Shown here one piece after another: positions 1 to 5,867 of a stretch of 7,809 nucleotides of DNA. Location of the stretch: positions 1 to 7,809 of the forward strand of contig JABDIP010000303.1 of assembly GCA_013003675.1 (NCBI GenBank), read 5' to 3'. Positions within the stretch are counted from its first letter, which is position 1; each line of letters opens with the position of its first letter. Source of the DNA: Inquilinus sp. (GTDB lineage Bacteria > Pseudomonadota > Alphaproteobacteria > DSM-16000 > Inquilinaceae). A program made the translations under genes and the position numbers. The notes beneath the pieces are model-generated. The model was not told the origin of the DNA. It saw nothing but the letters and a program-made list of their open reading frames with translations, and searched no databases.

Positions 1-355
1 CGAGCCTCAGGAAGCGCCTGATGCCGGACAGGAAATCGGCGACGTCTTCGTCGCTGAAGGCATTCGACAGCGACAGCATCGGCACCCGGTGGGTGACCTT
101 GGCGAAGCCGGCGGCCGGTTCCGCACCGACCCGGGCGCTCGGGCTGTCTGGCCGGACCAGTTCCGGAAACAGCGCCTCGATGGCCTCGTTGCGCCGGCGT
201 AGCGCATCGTATTCGGCGTCGGAGACCAGCGGCGCGTCTTTCTGGTAGTACGCCTTGTCGTGGCCGCGGATCTCCGCCGCCAATCCGGCCAACTCCTCGG
301 CCGCCTGCTCGGCTGTCAGCTGATCGACCGGAATGTCGCGCGGCGCCTTTCCCAT
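1..355 (-). CDS. ligA: NAD-dependent DNA ligase LigA, 5' part (cut by window edge)
   Basis: The product seals nicks in duplex DNA using NAD+, joining Okazaki fragments and finishing repair in the cytoplasm. Only the first 118 codons are present, and the reading frame is still open at base 1. Residues about 20-70 form the Ia domain that binds the nicotinamide mononucleotide half of NAD+. They include the family pattern DAPLVSDAEYDALRRR, and by alignment to the E. coli protein Y36, D46, Y49 and D50 are the NMN-contacting residues. Residues about 84-108 (THRVPMLSLSNAFSDEDV) are the start of the adenylation domain. The catalytic KxDG lysine lies beyond the window. The ATG at 355 is 3 bases after the recN stop codon, so translation is probably coupled to recN; no clear Shine-Dalgarno is seen. 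Identity is secure from the Ia motif and from the recN-ligA neighbourhood common in Alphaproteobacteria. Confidence 0.95.
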   Translation of the reverse strand, partial: MGKAPRDIPVDQLTAEQAAEELAGLAAEIRGHDKAYYQKDAPLVSDAEYDALRRRNEAIEALFPELVRPDSPSARVGAEPAAGFAKVTHRVPMLSLSNAFSDEDVADFLSGIRRFLRL

Positions 356-358
356 GGT

Positions 359-2029
359 TCAGGCCGGCCGTGCGGCGATCAGCGTGTCGGCGGCGGCGCG
401 CGCCTGATCGGTCACCTCCGCCCCCGACAGCATGCGGGCGATCTCCTCGCGCCGTTCGCCTTCCTCCAGCGCCTGCACGGTGGTGACCGTGTGGCCGCCC
501 GCCGCCGCCTTGGCGACGCGCAGGTGACGGCCGGCGCGGGCGGCGACCTGCGGGCTGTGGGTCACCACCAGCACCTGAAGCTGCCGGCCCAGCCGATCCA
601 GCCGCTCGCCGACGGCGGCCGCGACGGCGCCGCTGATGCCGCTGTCGACCTCGTCGAAGACCAGCGTCGGGACCGTGCCCGACCGCGCCAGCACCACCTT
701 CAGCGCCAGCATGAAGCGCGCCAGCTCGCCGCCGGAGGCGATGCGGTTGAGCGGACCCAGCGGCGCGCCGGGGTTGGTCGCGACCTGGAACGCGACCCGA
801 TCCTGTCCGGCCGGGCCCCATTCCGCCTCGGGAAGGGCGGCGACCGACGTCTCGAAGCGCGCCTTCTCCAGCTTTAGCGGCGGCAACTCGGCGGCGATCG
901 CCCGGTCCAGATCCACGGTCGCCTGCCGCCGTGCCTCGGTCAGGACCTTTGCCGCTTCGCGATACTGGTCGCGCGCCATCGCCGCCTGTTTGGCGAGACG
1001 GCCCAGCGATTCCTCCTGCCCCTCGACCAGCAGCAGCTTGCCGGCCAGCTCGTCGCGCAACGCCGGCAGCGCGTCGATGTCGACGCCGTACTTGCGGGCG
1101 GCGGCGCGCAGCGCGAATAGCCGCTCTTCCAGTTTTTCGAGCTCGCCGACATCGAGATCGATATCGGCGTTCAGGCTCTGCAACAGGGCGGCCGCCTCGG
1201 CGGTCTCGGCGGCGGCCCGGTCGATCGCCTCGAGGATCGGGTCGATGCGGCCGCCGGCCTTGTCGGCGACCCGCTGCAGGTGCCGGCTGGCCGTGCCGAA
1301 CGAGCGCTCGGCACCGTCCTCGCCGCCGACCGCGCCGAGCGCCGCCTCGATCGCCTCCAACAGTTTTTCCCGATGCATCAGGATCGAGCGCTGCTCGGCG
1401 ACGGTGTCTTCTTCGCCGGGTTCCGGCGCCAGCGCCTCCAGCTCGGCGACCGCGTGGCGCAGATAGTCTACCTCGGCCCGCGCCTCGCTCGCCTTCGCCT
1501 CGGCCTCGGCGCATTCCTCCTCCAGCCGGCGCCATGCGCGCCAGGCGGCGGCGGTCTGATCGGCCCGGTGCCACAGGCCGGCATAGCCGTCCAGCAGGTC
1601 GCGATGGGTGCGCGGGTTCAGCAGCCCGGTATTGTCGAACTGGCCGTGGATCTCGACCAGCGTCTCGCCGATCTCGCGCAGCAACGCGACGCCGACCGGC
1701 TGGTCGTTGACGAAGGCCCGGCTGCGCCCGTCGCTGCCGACCGTGCGGCGCAGCAGCAGCGTGTCGCCGACATCGAGATCGCGGTCACGGAGCAGGGCCA
1801 GCGCGGCGTGGTCGTCGGACAGGTCGAATTCGGCGGCCACCGCGGCCTGATCGGCGCCGTGGCGGACCAGGGCGCTGTCGCTGCGCGCGCCCAGCGCCAG
1901 GCCGAGCGCGTCGAGCAGGATCGACTTGCCGGCGCCGGTTTCGCCGGTCAGGGCGCACAGGCCGCCGCCGAAGCTGATGTCGAGTTGCTCGATCAGGACG
2001 ACGTTGCGGATCGACAGGCCGATCAGCAT
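359..2029 (-). CDS. recN: DNA repair protein RecN (SMC-like ATPase)
   Basis: RecN is a cytoplasmic SMC-family ATPase that acts early in double-strand break repair with RecA. The 556-residue product matches the family's usual length of about 550. The head domain is split. The N-terminal half has Walker A GETGAGKS at residues 29-36 and the RecN-type Q-loop region EIHGQFDN at 126-133. The C-terminal half has the ABC signature IASGGELAR at 430-438, Walker B TLVFDEVD at 455-462 with catalytic E460, and the switch histidine in VVTHSPQ (H491). The region between, about 155-375, is rich in Glu, Ala, Leu and Arg and looks like the two antiparallel coiled-coil arms of a short SMC hinge protein. The ATG at 2029 is 16 bases after the bamD stop, and MLIGLSIRNVVLIE is the normal RecN N-terminus. 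No obvious Shine-Dalgarno is seen, so it is probably translated as part of a bamD-recN-ligA message. All motif residues needed for ATPase activity are present. Confidence 0.97.
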   Translation of the reverse strand: MLIGLSIRNVVLIEQLDISFGGGLCALTGETGAGKSILLDALGLALGARSDSALVRHGADQAAVAAEFDLSDDHAALALLRDRDLDVGDTLLLRRTVGSDGRSRAFVNDQPVGVALLREIGETLVEIHGQFDNTGLLNPRTHRDLLDGYAGLWHRADQTAAAWRAWRRLEEECAEAEAKASEARAEVDYLRHAVAELEALAPEPGEEDTVAEQRSILMHREKLLEAIEAALGAVGGEDGAERSFGTASRHLQRVADKAGGRIDPILEAIDRAAAETAEAAALLQSLNADIDLDVGELEKLEERLFALRAAARKYGVDIDALPALRDELAGKLLLVEGQEESLGRLAKQAAMARDQYREAAKVLTEARRQATVDLDRAIAAELPPLKLEKARFETSVAALPEAEWGPAGQDRVAFQVATNPGAPLGPLNRIASGGELARFMLALKVVLARSGTVPTLVFDEVDSGISGAVAAAVGERLDRLGRQLQVLVVTHSPQVAARAGRHLRVAKAAAGGHTVTTVQALEEGERREEIARMLSGAEVTDQARAAADTLIAARPA

Positions 2030-2045
2030 CGGTGCCAGGGGCGGG

Positions 2046-2876
2046 TCAGAAGATCGCGTCGGTCAGGCGACCGAAGAAGCCCCGCGGCTCGGGCGGGCGC
2101 ACGCCCTCGTCAACCAGCAGGGCATAACTGTCGCGATACCATTCGGTGCCCGGGTAGTTGTAGCCGAGCACCGCGGCGTTCGCCCGCGCCTCTTCCGGCA
2201 GCCCGATCGCCAGATAGGCCTCGGTCAGCCGATGCAACGCCTCGGGCACGTGGGTCGTCGTCTCGTATCGTTCGACCACCGCGCGAAATCGATTGATCGC
2301 CGCGTTGTAGTGTCCCTGGCGCAGATACCAGCGGCCGATCGACATTTCCTTGCCGGCGAGCTGGTCGCGGGTCAGGTCGAGCTTCAGCCCGGCGTCGCGG
2401 GCATAGTCGGTATTCGGGAAGCGGCGCAGCACCTCCTGCAAGGCGTCGCGCGCCTCCTCGGTGATGCGCTGGTCGCGCTCGACGTCGGTGATCCGCTCGT
2501 AATAGCAGAGCGCCCGGAGGTAATAGGCATAGGCGCTGTTCTCGTTGCCCGGGTGCAAGGCGAGAAACCGGTCGAGGGCTAGAATGGCGTCCTCGTAATT
2601 CGCCGCCTCATAATGCGCGAACGCGGCCATCAACTGTGCCCGGGTCGCCCATTGCGAATAGGGGTGTTGCCGCTCGACCTCGTCGAACAGGGCGGCCGCT
2701 TCCACGAATCCGTTATCGGCGAGTTCGACGAGCGCCTCGTCGTAGATCGACTCCGCCGGCCGCTCGATGTAGGCGAGTTCCTCGTCATCGCCAGAGCAGC
2801 CGGCAAGCGCCAGCGCGGGCAGGACGACGGCCAACAGGCCTCGCCGGAATGCGTTTCTGAACTGTCGCGTGACCAT
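2046..2876 (-). CDS. bamD: Outer-membrane assembly lipoprotein BamD (ComL/YfiO family)
   Basis: BamD is the essential lipoprotein of the BAM complex, which folds beta-barrel proteins into the outer membrane from the periplasmic side. The 276-residue product starts at the ATG at 2876 with a basic N-terminus (MVTRQFRNAFRRG), a hydrophobic stretch at residues 14-25 and a lipobox LALAGC, giving a lipidated mature N-terminus at C27. The mature protein contains the family's ERPAESIYDEAL segment (38-49) and about five TPR-like helix pairs, for example at residues 40-72, 77-109, 115-153, 158-204 and 207-241. The frame stays open for 74 codons upstream to 3098, but that extension overlaps lpxC, would bury the signal peptide and is unlikely to be translated. 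There is no clear Shine-Dalgarno before 2876. The gene lies 146 bp downstream of lpxC and 16 bp upstream of recN, an arrangement common in Alphaproteobacteria. Confidence 0.96.
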   Translation of the reverse strand: MVTRQFRNAFRRGLLAVVLPALALAGCSGDDEELAYIERPAESIYDEALVELADNGFVEAAALFDEVERQHPYSQWATRAQLMAAFAHYEAANYEDAILALDRFLALHPGNENSAYAYYLRALCYYERITDVERDQRITEEARDALQEVLRRFPNTDYARDAGLKLDLTRDQLAGKEMSIGRWYLRQGHYNAAINRFRAVVERYETTTHVPEALHRLTEAYLAIGLPEEARANAAVLGYNYPGTEWYRDSYALLVDEGVRPPEPRGFFGRLTDAIF

Positions 2877-2952
2877 CGCGCTGCGCTTTTGTCGGCCGTT
2901 TGGTGCCGCCCCTGTGAGAGCAGCGCCGTTATACCATGCGGCGGACGAAATG
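2877..2952 (-). promoter_or_regulatory. Probable bamD-recN-ligA upstream region
   Basis: This is the non-coding stretch between the hairpin after lpxC and the bamD start. If the hairpin terminates lpxC transcription, a promoter for bamD-recN-ligA should lie here. On the minus strand a TATAAC at 2933-2928 resembles a -10 element, but I see no convincing -35 hexamer at 16-18 bases from it. The call rests mainly on position. Confidence 0.25.
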
Positions 2953-2982
2953 CGAGCCGGCAACGGAATCGCTGCCGGCTCG
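2953..2982 (-). terminator. Hairpin downstream of lpxC, possible intrinsic terminator
   Basis: Arms 2953-2962 and 2973-2982 form a perfect 10-bp GC-rich stem with a 10-base loop (2963-2972). It begins 40 bases after the lpxC stop codon, where a terminator would be expected. In the lpxC direction the stem is followed only by a short GCATTTCG, so the U-tract is poor. In the opposite direction it is followed by a better TCTTTT. It could be a weak or bidirectional terminator, an RNA 3'-end stabiliser, or an attenuator ahead of bamD. The stem is seen directly; the function is inferred. Confidence 0.5.
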
Positions 2983-3022
2983 GGGTCTTTTGTTGGACGG
3001 CCGCGTCGCGCGGCGGCGTTCG

Positions 3023-3979
3023 TCAGGCGGTTCGGGCCAGCCGTTCGGTGTTCCAGCCGCCTTCCGACGCGTCGACACTGTCCATGGTGTCGTAGCACCA
3101 GGCTAGCTCGTCGGCGAACAGCCGGCGCAGCAGCTGGTTGTTCAGCGCGTGTCCGGACTTGTCGCCATGGAAATGGCCGAGGATCGGCGCGCCGGCGAGA
3201 TACAGATCGCCGATCGAATCGAGGATCTTGTGGCGGACGAACTCATCCTCGAAGCGCAGGCCACCCTCGTTCATCACCCGGCCGCGGTTGATCACCACGG
3301 CGTTGTCCAGCGACCCGCCGCGGGCCAGGCCACGCGACCGCAGATACTCGACATCCTTCAGGAAGCCGAAGGTGCGTGCCCGGGCGAGGTCGGATTTGAA
3401 CGCCCCGTTGGCCAGCCGGATCGTGCCCTTCTGCCGCCGCACGACGGGATCCGGAAAATCGATTTCGAAGCTGAACGAGAACCCCGCCGCCGGTGTCAGG
3501 CGGGCCAGCTTGTCGCCGTCCCGCACCTCGACCGTCTTCAGCACGCGGATCGCCCGGCGCACCGCCGGCTGCGCCGCCATCCCGGCGGATTCGATCAGGA
3601 ACACGAAGGGTGCCGCGCTGCCGTCCATGATCGGCACTTCCGGCCCGTCCAGCTCGATCGCCGCATTGTCGATGCCGCAACCGCGCAACGCCGCCATCAG
3701 ATGCTCGACCGTCCCCACGGTCGTGCCATGCTCGTTGCTGACCACCGTGCACAGGGTGGTGTCGCTGACGCCATCCCAGCGCGCCGGCACCACCGCGCGA
3801 TCTTCCGCGACGTCGGTGCGCACGAAGACCAGCCCGCTATTGATGTCGGCCGGCAGCAACGTCATGTTGACCCGCGCCCCGGTATGCAAGCCGATTCCGG
3901 TGCAGTGAATCCTGGATTTGAGCGTCTTCTGCGCCGCGGACTCGGCGCTACCGCTGTGTTCGAGAATCAAGTCCCGCAC
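3023..3979 (-). CDS. lpxC: UDP-3-O-acyl-N-acetylglucosamine deacetylase LpxC
   Basis: LpxC is the zinc-dependent cytoplasmic enzyme that removes the acetyl group from UDP-3-O-acyl-GlcNAc, the committed step of lipid A synthesis. The 318-residue product is slightly longer than E. coli LpxC (305). Visible hallmarks are the N-terminal TGIGLHTG (27-34), GTVEHLMAAL (89-98) with catalytic-base E92 and zinc ligand H93, the VPIMDGSAAPFV segment (115-126), RHKILDSIGDLYL (249-261) with zinc ligands H250 and D254, and SGHALNN (275-281) with catalytic H277. The start is GTG at 3979. It has AGGA at 3992-3989 with a 9-base spacer, and there is no ATG before the conserved core. It adds about 18 residues ahead of the E. 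coli N-terminus. The gene has hairpins on both sides, which suggests its own transcription unit rather than read-through from ftsZ. Confidence 0.97.
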   Translation of the reverse strand: MRDLILEHSGSAESAAQKTLKSRIHCTGIGLHTGARVNMTLLPADINSGLVFVRTDVAEDRAVVPARWDGVSDTTLCTVVSNEHGTTVGTVEHLMAALRGCGIDNAAIELDGPEVPIMDGSAAPFVFLIESAGMAAQPAVRRAIRVLKTVEVRDGDKLARLTPAAGFSFSFEIDFPDPVVRRQKGTIRLANGAFKSDLARARTFGFLKDVEYLRSRGLARGGSLDNAVVINRGRVMNEGGLRFEDEFVRHKILDSIGDLYLAGAPILGHFHGDKSGHALNNQLLRRLFADELAWCYDTMDSVDASEGGWNTERLARTA

Positions 3980-3992
3980 GCCCCCTATTCCT
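3980..3992 (-). promoter_or_regulatory. Ribosome binding site supporting the lpxC GTG start
   Basis: On the minus strand AGGA lies at 3992-3989, 9 bases before the GTG. A G-run (AGGGGG, 3986-3981) sits almost against the start. The AGGA spacing is acceptable and supports GTG initiation at 3979, since the next in-frame ATG is inside the conserved fold (residue 39). Confidence 0.5.
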
Positions 3993-4070
3993 GGTCCCGC
4001 GAGTCTTGGCGCTGTTCGGAAGCTGCGCCGCGTCCCTACGGGAGCCTTCCTGGCATGGAAGTGGTTGACC

Positions 4071-4115
4071 TAAAGAAAAAGCTCCAGGGGGATAGGTACC
4101 AAAGACCCCTGGAGC
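4071..4115 (-). terminator. Rho-independent terminator after ftsZ
   Basis: On the minus strand the perfect 10-bp arms 4115-4106 (GCTCCAGGGG) and 4090-4081 (CCCCTGGAGC) enclose a 15-base loop and are followed at once by TTTTTCTTTA (4080-4071). A GC-rich stem plus a U-tract is the canonical intrinsic terminator. It lies about 70 bases after the ftsZ stop codon and before lpxC, so it should end the ftsQAZ message. The loop contains the small palindrome GGTACC (4095-4100). Confidence 0.92.
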
Positions 4116-4147
4116 AGACAAATCACTCTTTGTTGCGAATTGTTGCC

Positions 4148-4173
4148 CGATTCTTAAGTAATCCTTAAAATCG
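4148..4173. promoter_or_regulatory. CtrA-type box TTAA-N7-TTAA inside an AT-rich inverted repeat
   Basis: TTAA at 4154-4157 and TTAA at 4165-4168 are separated by exactly seven bases. This matches the core consensus of CtrA, the alphaproteobacterial cell-cycle response regulator. The box lies within an inverted repeat with arms 4148-4158 and 4164-4173 (10 pairs, one bulged base at 4153, 5-base loop). A GATTC at 4149-4153, a CcrM-type GANTC methylation site, abuts the first half-site. It is 16 bases past the ftsZ stop and about 175 bases upstream of the lpxC start, with the ftsZ terminator in between. It could be a true CtrA site, or only an RNA hairpin at the end of the ftsZ transcript. The pattern is seen directly; binding is inferred. 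Confidence 0.45.
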
Positions 4174-4184
4174 AGACCTCGGCA

Positions 4185-5747
4185 CTAGTTGGCCTGACGC
4201 CTCAGGAAGGCCGGGATGTCGAGTTGGTCGTCCTCGGCGCTGGGCAACGGTCCGCGACGTCCGACATCGAGGCCCGAAAGCCGCGGCTGCGCGGGCTGGG
4301 CCGGGGGCGCGGCGTGCGGCGCGGCGGCGGTCGGTTCCGGCTGGACCGGTGCGGCCGGTGCCGTGTTTTGGGCCTCATCCTCGCGCAACAGGCCGGTCAT
4401 GCGCTTGAAGATGTTCGTTCCGCGACGGCGGCCGGGGCCGGCATTGGCGAGGTCGGCCTCGGCGAAGGGATCGGCGGCGCGGCGGGGTTGCAGGGTCGCC
4501 GTCCGTGCCGGCGCGGCCACCGGTTGCGGCGCGATGAAGGCGCCGTCTCGGACCTCGCCGCGCGGCGGCTCGGCCGCCTCGGCCGCCGCCGTTCCGGTCG
4601 CCGGTTCCGGCTCGTAGGCCGGTTCGGCGGCGAACGGTGCCGGCTCCGGCGCATGCGGGGCGGTGTGGACCGCTCCGGCGGCCGGCTGTGCCAGCGGGCT
4701 GCACTCCGCCGGGGCGCCGACCGATCGCGTGCCGACGGCGCTCACGCTGTTGAGGAATGTCCCGCGCGGCGACCGTTCGACGTCGAGGTCGATGCCGGTG
4801 GCGACGACGGAAACCCGCACCTGCCCTTCCATCGACTCGTCGAAGGTCGAGCCGAAGATGATGTTGGCGTCGGCGTCGACCTCGTCGCGGACCCGGTTGA
4901 TCGCCTCGTCGACCTCATAGAGCGTCATGTCCAGGCCGCCGGTGATGTTGATCAAAACGCCGCGGGCACCCTTCATCGACACGTCGTCGAGCAGCGGATT
5001 GGAGATCGCCGCTTCGGCGGCGCCGACCGCGCGGCGCTCGCCCTCGGCCTCGCCGGCCCCCATCATCGCCTTGCCCATTTCCGCCATGACCGTGCGGATG
5101 TCGGCGAAATCCAGGTTGATCAGACCCGGCATGACCATCAGGTCGGTCACCCCGCGGACGCCGGAACTCAGCACCTCGTCGGCCATCTTGAAGGCGTCGG
5201 CGAAGGTGGTTCGCTCGTTGGCGATGCGGAACAGGTTCTGGTTGGGGATGACGATCAGCGTGTCGACATATTGCTGCAGCTCGTTCAGCCCGGCCTCGGC
5301 GACCCGCATGCGATGCGCGCCTTCGAAGTGGAACGGCTTGGTCACCACTCCGACGGTCAGGATGTTCTGCTCGCGCGCCGCGCGGGCGATCACCGGTGCC
5401 GCGCCGGTGCCGGTGCCGCCGCCCATGCCGGCTGTGATGAACACCATGTGGCTGCCGTCGAGATAGCCGACCATCTCCTCCAGCGCCTCTTCGGCGGAGG
5501 CCCGGCCGATGTCCGGCCGCGAGCCGGCGCCCAGGCCCTGGGTGATCCCGGTGCCGAGCTGGAGCTTGCGATCGGCCATGCTGCCGCTCAGCGCCTGGGC
5601 GTCGGTGTTGGCGACCAGGAACTCGCAGCCTTCCAGGCTCGATTGGATCATGTTGTTGACGGCATTGCCGCCGGCCCCGCCGACCCCCACGACCGTGATG
5701 CGCGGCCGCAATTGGACCTCGGATTGCGGAATACTTAGATTAATCAT
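4185..5747 (-). CDS. ftsZ: Cell division protein FtsZ with long C-terminal linker
   Basis: FtsZ is the tubulin-like GTPase that polymerises at midcell and recruits the divisome. The 520-residue product has an N-terminal GTP-binding domain with GVGGAGGNAV (21-30), the tubulin signature GGGTGTGA (109-116) and the T7 loop NLDFAD (211-216), whose D213 and D216 complete the GTPase site of the neighbouring subunit. The second globular domain runs to about residue 322. A Pro/Ala/Glu-rich linker of about 185 residues follows, interrupted by a compact basic segment TNIFKRMTGLL (444-454). The protein ends with the conserved C-terminal peptide LDIPAFLRRQ (509-518), which binds FtsA. E. coli FtsZ is 383 residues; the extra length is all linker, as in other Alphaproteobacteria. 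The ATG at 5747 has AAGG at 5757-5754 with a 6-base spacer, plus GGGAG further upstream. The gene follows ftsA after 120 bp and ends at its own terminator (4071-4115). Confidence 0.99.
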   Translation of the reverse strand: MINLSIPQSEVQLRPRITVVGVGGAGGNAVNNMIQSSLEGCEFLVANTDAQALSGSMADRKLQLGTGITQGLGAGSRPDIGRASAEEALEEMVGYLDGSHMVFITAGMGGGTGTGAAPVIARAAREQNILTVGVVTKPFHFEGAHRMRVAEAGLNELQQYVDTLIVIPNQNLFRIANERTTFADAFKMADEVLSSGVRGVTDLMVMPGLINLDFADIRTVMAEMGKAMMGAGEAEGERRAVGAAEAAISNPLLDDVSMKGARGVLINITGGLDMTLYEVDEAINRVRDEVDADANIIFGSTFDESMEGQVRVSVVATGIDLDVERSPRGTFLNSVSAVGTRSVGAPAECSPLAQPAAGAVHTAPHAPEPAPFAAEPAYEPEPATGTAAAEAAEPPRGEVRDGAFIAPQPVAAPARTATLQPRRAADPFAEADLANAGPGRRRGTNIFKRMTGLLREDEAQNTAPAAPVQPEPTAAAPHAAPPAQPAQPRLSGLDVGRRGPLPSAEDDQLDIPAFLRRQAN

Positions 5748-5832
5748 GACTTACCTTGCTCCCTTTCATAACCCGCACGTCTTTACTGTTCCGATACATA
5801 TCCGCTCATTCCTGGCGGTGTTCCGTCCGATG

Positions 5833-5851
5833 CCCGCCGCCTGACGGCGGG
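5833..5851 (-). other. GC-rich hairpin in the ftsA-ftsZ gap
   Basis: Arms 5833-5839 (CCCGCCG) and 5845-5851 (CGGCGGG) pair perfectly over 7 bp with a 5-base loop, starting 16 bases after the ftsA stop. No U-tract follows in the direction of transcription, so it is not a canonical terminator. It could lower read-through, protect the upstream RNA end or mark a processing point between ftsA and ftsZ. The remaining 80 or so bases up to the ftsZ start contain a good Shine-Dalgarno but no promoter that I can call with confidence. Confidence 0.35.
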
Positions 5852-5867
5852 GCGACCCTTCTGCCCA

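Noticed and set aside
1280..2296. 338-codon plus-strand frame opposite recN and bamD
   Set aside because: It spans the recN-bamD junction antisense to two well-supported genes and has shadow-type composition.
2877..3098. 74-codon N-terminal extension of bamD
   Set aside because: It would overlap the lpxC 3' end, contain the hairpin and bury the lipoprotein signal peptide that starts cleanly at 2876.
4065..4096. TTGACC resembling a -35 element on the plus strand near the ftsZ terminator
   Set aside because: No -10 hexamer lies at a normal distance, and there is no plus-strand gene to drive.
4095..4100. GGTACC palindrome in the terminator loop
   Set aside because: A six-base palindrome in a loop is easily chance and has no separate support as a regulatory site.
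3149..4168. 339-codon plus-strand frame opposite lpxC, running through the terminator region
   Set aside because: It is antisense to lpxC with His/Arg/Asp-rich low-complexity translation. The last part merely reads through the ftsZ-lpxC gap.
4224..5738. 504-codon open frame on the plus strand opposite ftsZ
   Set aside because: It mirrors ftsZ almost exactly, has low-complexity Arg/Gly/Asp composition and no recognisable fold. It is a codon-bias shadow.
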